A DNA stretch of 6,515 nucleotides from Eggerthellaceae bacterium (GTDB lineage Bacteria > Actinomycetota > Coriobacteriia > Coriobacteriales > Eggerthellaceae), in contig JAFXIM010000188.1 in NCBI GenBank assembly GCA_017533165.1, positions 1-6,515 of the forward strand, given 5' to 3'. Shown one piece after another: positions 1 through 5,700 of this stretch. The number at the start of each line of letters is the position of its first letter. Position 1 is the stretch's first letter. The notes beneath the pieces were generated by a model. It saw only the letters and a program-made list of their open reading frames with translations, made no database searches and was not told the DNA's origin. A program made the translations under genes and the position numbers.

Positions 1-332
1 AACTCCTCATAGGTTTCGGGCAAGCGCCCCCCGTGTGACTGCGAGCACAAATCCGCTGCACGCTTAAGAGCAAGGGCGCGGCGGTTGTAGCCCAACCCCT
101 GCCACATCTCGAGGACATCGGAGACAGAAGCGCTCGCAAGCGCGTCGACAGTGGGAAACGCGCGCAGAAACCGCTCCCAGTACTTAGCCACGCGATTCAC
201 CTGGGTTTGCTGGAGCATCACTTCAGAAACGAGCACCTCGTAGGGATCGTGCGTATTACGCCAAGGAAGATCTCGGTAGAGTTCTCCCCCGCGCTGCCAC
301 ACCAGCTCGACAAAGCTTTCGAGCTCAGTCAC
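1..332 (-). CDS. mutY: A/G-specific adenine DNA glycosylase (MutY), N-terminal 110 residues, cut by window edge
   Basis: Base-excision repair glycosylase of the HhH-GPD family, expected to remove adenine mispaired with 8-oxoguanine. It was translated by hand from the minus strand, and the frame stays open to the window edge. Visible motifs are LPWRN (residues 22-26), SEVMLQQTQV (36-45) and WQGLGY (77-82). The catalytic Glu of SEVMLQQTQV falls at residue 37 and the GLGY tyrosine at 82, the same numbers as in E. coli MutY, which supports the chosen start. That start is a GTG at 330-332, two bases after the stop of the Rrf2 gene, so the two are surely co-transcribed and probably translationally coupled. 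Only about a third of the usual 290-350 residues is present; the helix-hairpin-helix, the Cys ligands of the 4Fe-4S cluster and the C-terminal 8-oxoG-recognition domain would lie outside the window. Another HhH-GPD glycosylase is possible but less likely given the QQTQV motif. Confidence 0.93.
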   Translation of the reverse strand, partial: MTELESFVELVWQRGGELYRDLPWRNTHDPYEVLVSEVMLQQTQVNRVAKYWERFLRAFPTVDALASASVSDVLEMWQGLGYNRRALALKRAADLCSQSHGGRLPETYEE

Positions 333-334
333 GT

Positions 335-772
335 TTACGCGCCTTGCCCTTCGGCCTTTTTGCAGGATACGTTCTGCTTTTCGAACAGGTCGGCAAGGGT
401 AATGGATTTGAAGTACTCAGCCAACATGGCATCCGCCTTGCACCAGATGCCGTGGTACTGGCAGCACGTGCTCTTTTCGCAGTATTCGGGATCCTGCGAG
501 CAAGGGGCCATACCGAACCTATCCTGTACGGTCACCATGACGTCGTAGAGCGTGACGTCGGAGCACTTAACCGCCATGGTAACGCCACCGCGGGCACCCC
601 GTTCGGTTCGCAGAAGGCCGGCTTTTACCAAGTCATGTTGAATGCTTCGCGCAAAGGAATACGGAATGTCCTCCTCGCGGGCAATTTCTGTCATTGAGCG
701 ATACTCGCCCTCATGGGTGCAAAGGGCACGCAAGATGCGGCAGGCATAGTCGCTACGTCTTGTGATGTCCAT
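335..772 (-). CDS. Rrf2-family transcriptional regulator, probable Fe-S cluster binding (IscR/NsrR-like)
   Basis: A 145-residue DNA-binding regulator. Residues 1-65 form a winged helix-turn-helix: RRSDYACRILRAL (5-17), the helix-turn-helix around EIAREEDIPYSFARSIQHDL (29-48), and a wing with RGARGGV (58-64) matching the RGPGGG wing of IscR. A Cys-rich segment follows, with C91, C98, C103, C104 and H107, then C111. C91/C98/C104/H107 match the spacing and number of the IscR ligands C92/C98/C104/H107, so a 2Fe-2S or 4Fe-4S cluster is a reasonable inference. Further cysteines are C11, C18, C70 and C137. Length is normal for Rrf2 proteins. It sits 17 nt downstream of the AAA-like gene and 2 nt upstream of mutY, so all three form one unit. 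The upstream ribosome site (GAAAGCGAC) is weak. Whether it senses iron-sulphur status, NO or redox cannot be read from the sequence. Confidence 0.93.
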   Translation of the reverse strand: MDITRRSDYACRILRALCTHEGEYRSMTEIAREEDIPYSFARSIQHDLVKAGLLRTERGARGGVTMAVKCSDVTLYDVMVTVQDRFGMAPCSQDPEYCEKSTCCQYHGIWCKADAMLAEYFKSITLADLFEKQNVSCKKAEGQGA

Positions 773-789
773 AGTGTCGCTTTCGGTTT

Positions 790-2619
790 CTAGTGGCCAG
801 TACGAAAGAGCGCGTCCTCGAGATCATCGAAGCCGCGACGGAAGTCCCTAATGACCTCTTCCTCCAAATTGTGGTATTCATCGGAGTCGAGAGGCTGGTA
901 AGCAGCGAGCTTGTCAAACAAATTGTCGCGCGTAACCGGTTGATAATGGCGAGTGACCAACCCGAACTTGTAAGCCTCCTCAATGGCCTCTCGCGCAGCC
1001 ATGTAAATGTCAAAACGCGGAAGATTTGCGGAAAGACGCACGAGATCGGCACGGTTCACACCGCGGATAGAGGGGTGCTCACGCGCGATGTCCATCCAAA
1101 TGTCCACACGCTCTTCGGGCGTGGGATTGTTGATATCGATGATGCAGATCGGCTCGAGCATATCCAGGAAGAAGCCGTCGATCTGACAGGTCGTTGAAGC
1201 CGTTGCCAAAACAGTCACGTCGGGGTTGTCCACCGCAGCGCGAATGAGGCCAACCGCTTCACGCGCTCCGCGGGATAAGGCCTGAATGAACTGTGCCGCG
1301 CTGTTATCCCCCTCCTCAAGTTGAGGAGGCATCCACAGGTCAATGTTCTCGAGAACGAGCGCGCCACCATCGGCAAAAATCTTGCGCAGGTTGTTCGAAC
1401 GCAAGGGCTCATCGGTTTGAGCCGTGACGCACAGCATGAGCTGACCCTGCAGGTTCTCCTCCATATGCATGCGCAAAGCGGGCTTGCCAAGCTCACCGAC
1501 CGTTGCCGCAACAAAGCGATTGGCATCTTCTCGAGCGGGCGCTCTGAACAGGAAGCTGTCAAGGGGAGGCTGCGAGCTCAAGCCATGGCGGGCGTTCAGG
1601 AGGCCGACAAGGCTCATAAACTCGGGATCCTCATGAAGGCCGATGCCCAAATCACGCATCGCGGCAATGGTGGAATCAAAACCCGCGAGACTATCATAGT
1701 TAAGCGGGCGCTGCTCATCGACCAGCTTAACGCCCATGTCCTGTACGGCCTTGGCGAAAAATTCCGCCGGGCTTTCCGTGGGAGCAGCAGGCTTGACCGC
1801 AGGAATAGCCAAGGAGGCAGCAGGCTGCGATACGGAGTCAACGGCAGGCGATTCCGCAGAAGGCGAAGCAGAAGCCGACGTTTGACCATCGTCAGACACC
1901 TGCTCTGCCGCATCTTCCTGAGCCGCCTCAGCAGACGCAAGATCAGCCTCGAGCTGCGACTCGGAAAGTTCCTGCGAGGCGATCTCGCTATCGATCTCTT
2001 CAATGCTCGGGAATTCGAAACTCGAGGCATCTATAACGCCGCTGGGATCAATAAAGCCCTCAGGTACGATGCTTGCCGCATCTATCGGTGTCCCAGACGC
2101 GATTGCCCCAGGCGTGATACCAGCGGGAAGAGAAATGGGCCTATCCATCTTGAAATGCTCGACGCGAACAATCTTGGGGATGGCATCACCCGCAAAGGGC
2201 AGGCCCTCCCCCGCTCCCATGATCTCCTGGGAGATGGCCTGAGCCATACCCTCGAGATCCTCGCGGGATACGCCGAATTCCTCAAGACGATCGAGGGCAA
2301 GGGACTGAAGCTGGGCGATGCAAGCGGTCAGCTCGGCCTGACTCAGATACGGCTCCATCTTCTCAAAGATATGCTCTGCAAGAGAGCGCTCCTTGAACCT
2401 GCAGGCAATGGCCCAAGCTTGCTTAAGGCCCAGCAGGGCATCTTCGGAGACGATATCAGACGCAACGGAGGCCTCCTCGAACGCAGCAAGATATAGATGC
2501 ATACCAAGACGGGCGTCACCCGCATCGCAAGCGGCCGAAGCTCTATTCAAATACTCGGTGGTGGCGTTGGCTCTATCGTCATCGTGGCTCGGAAGCTTCA
2601 TATCCTGGTTATCCAACAT
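790..2619 (-). CDS. Uncharacterised 609-aa protein with a degenerate AAA+-like C-terminal module
   Basis: I do not recognise a named gene. Residues about 20-115 are Ala/Leu/Glu-rich and probably helical, perhaps TPR-like. Residues about 200-285 are an acidic, Ala/Ser/Pro-rich linker, probably disordered. Residues about 308-560 follow the order of an AAA+ domain: YDSLAGFDS (308-316) matches the FDDIGGLD entry motif; FLFRAPAREDANRF (356-369) sits where Walker A should be; GALVLENIDLW (419-429) sits at Walker B; VLATAST (470-476) at sensor 1; and NPTPEERVDIW (498-508) plus helices match the lid. The P-loop GxxxxGK[ST] is absent, the Walker B DE pair is E-N, and no arginine-finger motif is evident. 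A non-hydrolysing scaffold or adaptor is therefore more likely than an active ATPase (inference). The ATG start is fixed by an AGGAGGTG site at 2624-2631. It is first in an operon with the Rrf2 regulator and mutY. No signal peptide or membrane segment is visible. Confidence 0.88.
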   Translation of the reverse strand: MLDNQDMKLPSHDDDRANATTEYLNRASAACDAGDARLGMHLYLAAFEEASVASDIVSEDALLGLKQAWAIACRFKERSLAEHIFEKMEPYLSQAELTACIAQLQSLALDRLEEFGVSREDLEGMAQAISQEIMGAGEGLPFAGDAIPKIVRVEHFKMDRPISLPAGITPGAIASGTPIDAASIVPEGFIDPSGVIDASSFEFPSIEEIDSEIASQELSESQLEADLASAEAAQEDAAEQVSDDGQTSASASPSAESPAVDSVSQPAASLAIPAVKPAAPTESPAEFFAKAVQDMGVKLVDEQRPLNYDSLAGFDSTIAAMRDLGIGLHEDPEFMSLVGLLNARHGLSSQPPLDSFLFRAPAREDANRFVAATVGELGKPALRMHMEENLQGQLMLCVTAQTDEPLRSNNLRKIFADGGALVLENIDLWMPPQLEEGDNSAAQFIQALSRGAREAVGLIRAAVDNPDVTVLATASTTCQIDGFFLDMLEPICIIDINNPTPEERVDIWMDIAREHPSIRGVNRADLVRLSANLPRFDIYMAAREAIEEAYKFGLVTRHYQPVTRDNLFDKLAAYQPLDSDEYHNLEEEVIRDFRRGFDDLEDALFRTGH

Positions 2620-2705
2620 CTCACACCTCCTAAGTTAACGAAGGGCGGTGGGCCCTAAGGGATTCGCGCGCCTCAATCTCCCGGACGCACTCGTTGTTCG
2701 AAATC

Positions 2706-2711
2706 ATTGTA
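2706..2711 (-). promoter_or_regulatory. Candidate -10 box for the AAA-like/Rrf2/mutY unit
   Basis: Read on the minus strand this is TACAAT, one mismatch from the sigma-70 consensus, 87 nt upstream of the ATG at 2619. That would give a leader of roughly 80 nt. No good -35 hexamer lies 16-18 nt further upstream. An 8-bp palindrome TGGCGCCA (2723-2730) falls about where the spacer meets the -35 position and could be an operator. The call rests on a single hexamer and is tentative. Confidence 0.35.
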
Positions 2712-2756
2712 TCCCACCAATATGGCGCCACCCAGGCTTAAGACCGTTATTCACGG

Positions 2757-2782
2757 AAAAATGTTAGTTTTTAAGCAACATT
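2757..2782 (-). terminator. Weak candidate intrinsic terminator after the HAD phosphatase gene
   Basis: On the minus strand AATGTT (2782-2777) can pair with AACATT (2765-2760) around an 11-nt loop, followed by a short T run ending at 2757. The stem is only 6 bp and AT-rich, so termination would be inefficient. It lies between the HAD gene stop (2852) and the candidate promoter of the next unit, where a terminator would be expected. The location is the main support. Confidence 0.3.
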
Positions 2783-2851
2783 AAACGCGCTTGCTAGCCC
2801 AGTCAAGAACGTGCAAGATTCGATTGGGCAATCGAGCGGCAAAAATCAAGC

Positions 2852-3622
2852 TTAGGAAGGCTCCGCCCAGATAACGATCGGCCAAGACTCACGCTTTGCA
2901 ATCTTTGTCAACGTTGACGTGGGGTTGGCAGCATAGGGATGCTTTGCTGCGGCAAGCAAGGCGTAATCTGAGTAATGATCGCAATACGCCCAGTCGAGTG
3001 CCCACTTACCTTCGCCAAACTCATTATCGGCAAAACGACGGAGGGCGTTGAGCTTTTCCTCACCCTCGACGGGCAGACCCTCCACCTTAGCGAGGTAGTT
3101 GCCATCGGCGTCAACCTGCATGCGCGTGGATACCTGGTACTGAATGGGATGCTGGGGCACAATGCTGCGCAGAATGGGCTCGAAGGTAGCCGACAAGCAA
3201 AGAACCACGTGGCCTTCGCGCACGTGCTCTGCCATGGTTTCATGAGCCTGCGGCCTAAATCGCTTGGCTACGTTTTCCTCTCCAAAGCGATCGAGGTAAT
3301 CGTCAACTTCAACGCTCGGCTTACCCTTAAAGGCAGTGAACACGAGCTCGCGAACACTACTTTCGTTTTGCGGCCAATGGAATTTGTAGCGAGCAGCCCA
3401 CCAAATGATGCGAAGAATGACGAAGAAGTTCAGCTGTCCGCTGGAGGCAAGGTGACGCACCAGCATAACCGGGGAGTTTCCTCGAATGCAGGTGCCATCA
3501 AAGTCGAAAGCAGCAATGTGGTACACGCCGTCTGCATCCGGCTTAATGAAAGAGCGCAGTTCGACCTCGCCGCAAACAAGCGCCTCCTGTTGCAAGTCTT
3601 CAGATGTGGGTGTTTCGCTCAC
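2852..3622 (-). CDS. HAD superfamily phosphatase, subfamily IB (phosphoserine phosphatase/CicA-like)
   Basis: A 256-residue cytosolic haloacid-dehalogenase-type phosphohydrolase with all four HAD motifs. Motif I is AFDFDGT (38-44), with nucleophile D40 and general acid D42. Motif II is LCLSAT (141-146), with S144. Motif III is the Lys in EGEEKL (K190). Motif IV is YCDHYSD (213-219), with D215 and D219 as Mg ligands. The tail AANPTSTLTKIAKRESWPI matches the 'VNPD..L...A..RGWPV' ending typical of HAD-IB. Residues about 60-135 are a helical C1 cap that includes an aromatic stretch (IIWWAARYKFHW). The substrate cannot be assigned: serine phosphate, phosphatidylglycerophosphate and other phosphomonoesters are all known in this subfamily. 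The start is a GTG at 3620-3622 with GAGG about 8 nt upstream; the fold begins at residue 35, so the N-terminal 34 residues are an extension of unknown role. It is divergent from the transporter gene. Confidence 0.92.
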   Translation of the reverse strand: MSETPTSEDLQQEALVCGEVELRSFIKPDADGVYHIAAFDFDGTCIRGNSPVMLVRHLASSGQLNFFVILRIIWWAARYKFHWPQNESSVRELVFTAFKGKPSVEVDDYLDRFGEENVAKRFRPQAHETMAEHVREGHVVLCLSATFEPILRSIVPQHPIQYQVSTRMQVDADGNYLAKVEGLPVEGEEKLNALRRFADNEFGEGKWALDWAYCDHYSDYALLAAAKHPYAANPTSTLTKIAKRESWPIVIWAEPS

Positions 3623-3693
3623 AGCGCCATCCTCGGGCTCAAAGCCTCAGCCAGTATAGGGCCGTTGAAACCACCCGGCCCAGTATTTTCGAA

Positions 3694-3699
3694 ATTATA
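3694..3699 (-). promoter_or_regulatory. Candidate -10 box for the HAD phosphatase gene
   Basis: On the minus strand this reads TATAAT, a perfect -10 hexamer, 71 nt upstream of the GTG start at 3622, giving a leader of about 65 nt. No convincing -35 box is seen 16-18 nt upstream. It lies in an AT-rich patch of the divergent intergenic region, which is where a promoter should be. Confidence 0.45.
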
Positions 3700-3835
3700 C
3701 AATCCCGCGTATGCTGGGTATGAGCAGTTTTACGAGGAAACGGTAATCGACAAAACAAGACCTCACTCTTGTGCATTTAGCGTTACCATGCTCTAGGCGA
3801 TACGCAAGGGGCTTTCGCAACCACAGTAAGTAACA

Positions 3836-3857
3836 ATATGCTTTCATGCATATGCTT
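3836..3857. repeat. Pair of ATATGCTT direct repeats before the transporter start
   Basis: ATATGCTT occurs at 3836-3843 and again at 3850-3857, a 14-bp period, about 1.3 helical turns. The second copy overlaps the palindrome GCATATGC (3848-3855). The pair ends immediately before the Shine-Dalgarno of the MFS gene, so it could be an operator or a leader element, or simply chance. Confidence 0.3.
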
Positions 3858-3864
3858 AGGGGGA
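3858..3864 (+). promoter_or_regulatory. Shine-Dalgarno AGGGGGA that fixes the MFS transporter start
   Basis: AGGGGGA lies four bases before the ATG at 3868-3870. The in-frame ATG 30 nt earlier (3838) has no comparable purine run in front of it and would add ten residues ahead of the transporter's N-terminus, so the downstream ATG is preferred. Confidence 0.75.
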
Positions 3865-3867
3865 AGC

Positions 3868-5064
3868 ATGGCAGAAAAAGCCAAGATCTGGACACCGTCC
3901 TTCACCATGCTCACGGCGATCAACTTCGTCTCGGCGCTTGTCTTCTACCTCTTCCTCGTCACCATGGTCGAATACACCATGATCACTTACGACGCGACCT
4001 ATAGCGCTGCGGGGCTTATGGTTACCGCCTATGTCATCTCCTCCTTGCTCACGCGACTTATCCTCGGCAGCAAAATCGACGTCTGGGGCCTCAAGCGATC
4101 CATCATCATTGGCACGACCGTCAATTTGGTAGCCGCCATGCTCTATTTCATCGAAGGCGGATTTGCCTTTCTGTTTTTGACCCGAGCTTTGCACGGCATA
4201 GGCTTCGGTATCGCCTCGGGCGCACTGGCGGCTTCCGCCGCCTTGCTAGTCCCACCCGAACGCCGCGGTGAGGGCATAGGCTACTTCTCCATGGCACAAG
4301 CGCTTGCCACGGGCGTCGGCCCCTTCGTTGCCATCTTGCTCACAAGCGATGGCGACTATCTGTCCCTCTTCATCTTCTCGGCAGTGGTAACGGCTACAGC
4401 ACTGGTGGGATCCTTCTTCGTGAAGGTACCCGAAATCCGCGACACCTCCGCTCAAACGGCCGACAAAGCAGAACAGGCCGAGCAAACGGAAAAAGAGCCC
4501 TTATCGATCGGCCGCTTCATCCAGATCAGCGTACTGCCGCTTGCCATCCCCCTGCTGCTCGTGTTGGTGTGCTATTCGGGTATCACATCCTTCCTCACGG
4601 TGTTTTCAGAAGAGCGAAATCTGGTTGAAGCCGCCTCCTTGTACTTCATCGTGTACTCGGCAGCCATCCTGATCACGCGACCGCCCATAGGTCGGCGCGT
4701 AGACAAAAAAGGCGAGAATTCCGTCATCTACCTCACCTTCGCATCTCTTGTCGTCGGATTAGCGGTCCTCGCGCTGTCCTTTAACGGCGCAAGCTTGCTC
4801 GCATCTGCCGCCCTGGCAGGCTTCGGCATCGGATGCACGCAGTCCACGGTGCAAACCGCCATTGTTCGCATCACCCCGAAAAGCGAGCTTGGTCGTGCCA
4901 ACTCTACCTTCTTCATGAGCATGGACCTGGGATCGGGAATCGGTCCGGTTATCATCGGCTTCTTTATTCCCCTGGTTGGCTACACCGTCATCTACCTTGC
5001 GCTTGCGGCGCTTGCAGCCATCGCCTGCTTGGTGTACCACCTTGCATACGGACGCAAGCAATAG
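3868..5064 (+). CDS. Major Facilitator Superfamily transporter, 12 transmembrane segments
   Basis: A 398-residue inner-membrane secondary transporter. The predicted layout is six hydrophobic segments (about residues 11-33, 47-68, 77-96, 99-127, 138-158, 163-186), a charged linker with Gln/Glu/Lys repeats (187-213), and six more (about 217-245, 253-271, 285-304, 307-333, 345-369, 371-393). The motif A loop is LGSKIDVWGLKRS (66-78), and the equivalent loop in the second half is GRRVDKKG (275-282). The TM4 motif RALHGIGFG (106-114) matches the RxxxGxG motif B, and GVGP (149-152) sits at the motif C position in TM5. The substrate is not predictable; drug/metabolite efflux or small-molecule uptake are both open. 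It is transcribed away from the HAD gene. No plus-strand terminator is evident after it; instead the stop is followed at once by a 41-bp direct repeat and an inverted-repeat element. Confidence 0.93.
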   Translation: MAEKAKIWTPSFTMLTAINFVSALVFYLFLVTMVEYTMITYDATYSAAGLMVTAYVISSLLTRLILGSKIDVWGLKRSIIIGTTVNLVAAMLYFIEGGFAFLFLTRALHGIGFGIASGALAASAALLVPPERRGEGIGYFSMAQALATGVGPFVAILLTSDGDYLSLFIFSAVVTATALVGSFFVKVPEIRDTSAQTADKAEQAEQTEKEPLSIGRFIQISVLPLAIPLLLVLVCYSGITSFLTVFSEERNLVEAASLYFIVYSAAILITRPPIGRRVDKKGENSVIYLTFASLVVGLAVLALSFNGASLLASAALAGFGIGCTQSTVQTAIVRITPKSELGRANSTFFMSMDLGSGIGPVIIGFFIPLVGYTVIYLALAALAAIACLVYHLAYGRKQ

Positions 5065-5070
5065 CGCGGC

Positions 5071-5154
5071 GCACCTCATAGGCCCAACGGGATCACCGCG
5101 AGCCAACCGCCGGGCACCCCATAGGTTCAACGGGATCACCGCGAGCCAACCGCC
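5071..5154. repeat. Near-identical 41-bp direct repeat, two copies, 43-bp period
   Basis: Copy 1 spans 5071-5111 and copy 2 spans 5114-5154, separated by two G's. They differ at 3 of 41 positions (T/C at position 6; CC/TT at 13-14) and share 27 identical bases at their 3' ends, from CAACGGG to AACCGCC. The array begins seven bases after the transporter stop codon. It is too short to be a CRISPR array and has no open frame of note. It may be a recent tandem duplication of an intergenic segment or a remnant of a longer array. Confidence 0.9.
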
Positions 5155-5178
5155 CCGTCGTGACCGTCAAACATGCCC

Positions 5179-5366
5179 TCACTTCGCAAAAACCCAGTTT
5201 TCTGGCAATTATTTCGAGTTGTGAACTCTTTTAGAGCGGTTTTCAAAGGATGTGCATTAGCACATGTAATCAATGACGACATTTCGTATACGAAGCAAGT
5301 AATATCGGCACAAGGAGAGTTCACAACTCGACTTTTTATCCAAAAGACGCCGTTTTGCCAAAGTGA
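5179..5366. repeat. 188-bp element with 51-bp imperfect terminal inverted repeats (MITE-like)
   Basis: The left arm is 5179-5229 and the right arm 5316-5366 in inverted orientation. Aligned without gaps, the inner 15 bp are identical (CGAGTTGTGAACTCT against its complement) and the outer 36 bp match at 22 positions, giving 37 of 51. The 13-bp core GAGTT-GTG-AACTC is itself an interrupted palindrome. The 86-bp interior holds a hairpin with a 6-bp stem (5250-5265, ATGTGC-ATTA-GCACAT) and a perfect 12-bp palindrome TTCGTATACGAA (5283-5294). It has no transposase and only shadow reading frames, so a non-autonomous mobile element or dispersed intergenic repeat fits best. Clear target-site duplications were not found. 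Confidence 0.75.
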
Positions 5367-5465
5367 CACGACAACTCAAGGCACCCGAAAGAGGCAGCAC
5401 GCAGACGTCGCAAGTTCGATAGACCATGCATGACCAAATCAATGATCCCACACTAGAGGGAATAT
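5367..5465. other. Gene-free spacer between the inverted-repeat element and the tRNA terminator
   Basis: No convincing gene, promoter or long repeat is seen here. It completes a gene-free block of 438 nt (5065-5502) whose other contents are the direct repeat, the inverted-repeat element and the tRNA-Asp terminator. Short palindromes such as CATGCATG are present but are within chance expectation. Confidence 0.6.
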
Positions 5466-5491
5466 AAAAAAATCGCCGCAGAGGCGGCGAT
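5466..5491 (-). terminator. Intrinsic terminator of tRNA-Asp
   Basis: On the minus strand a perfect 8-bp GC-rich stem ATCGCCGC/GCGGCGAT (5491-5484 with 5479-5472), closed by a CTCT loop, is followed directly by a run of T's to 5466. It begins 11 nt after the CCA end of the tRNA. On the plus strand there is no T run after the stem, so it should act on leftward transcription only. Confidence 0.92.
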
Positions 5492-5502
5492 AGAAATATT
5501 AA

Positions 5503-5579
<77 letters not shown>

Positions 5580-5597
5580 GTGTTTTGCAGCTTGTCT

Positions 5598-5625
5598 ATT
5601 ATACACATAAGCTCAGGTCGAACAA
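5598..5625 (-). promoter_or_regulatory. Sigma-70-type promoter of tRNA-Asp
   Basis: On the minus strand TTGTTC (5625-5620) and a perfect TATAAT (5603-5598) are separated by 16 nt. The predicted start lies about 12 nt before the mature tRNA 5' end at 5579, so the primary transcript would have a short leader removed by RNase P. Confidence 0.8.
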
Positions 5626-5700
5626 GGACAATTTTTCAGAATCTTTGATCCAAGCCACGCGCAGCCATAAGCCTTAATGCGACAGGACCGCACCCCTCGC

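Noticed and set aside
1321..2496. Long plus-strand open frame (391 codons) opposite the AAA-like gene
   Set aside because: It is antisense to a frame with a perfect ribosome site and domain-like sequence. Its product is Arg/Leu-rich with no recognisable motif, as expected of a shadow frame in GC-rich DNA.
2820..2835. Perfect 6-bp hairpin TCGATT-GGGC-AATCGA just after the HAD stop codon
   Set aside because: There is no T run after the stem on either strand and the stem is short, so it is not called as an intrinsic terminator.
2975..3796. Plus-strand open frame (273 codons) opposite the HAD phosphatase
   Set aside because: The minus strand encodes all four HAD motifs; the plus frame has no motif and no ribosome site, and it runs on into the intergenic region.
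3838..3867. Ten-codon N-terminal extension of the MFS gene from the ATG at 3838
   Set aside because: No purine-rich site precedes it, while AGGGGGA lies four bases before the ATG at 3868.
5071..5154. CRISPR array
   Set aside because: There are only two repeats, separated by 2 bp, with no spacers and no cas genes in the window.
5136..5433. Overlapping small open frames on both strands (77 codons minus, 86 codons plus) across the inverted-repeat element
   Set aside because: Their similar peptides arise from the inverted symmetry of the DNA. Neither has a good ribosome site, and the plus frame has no promoter.
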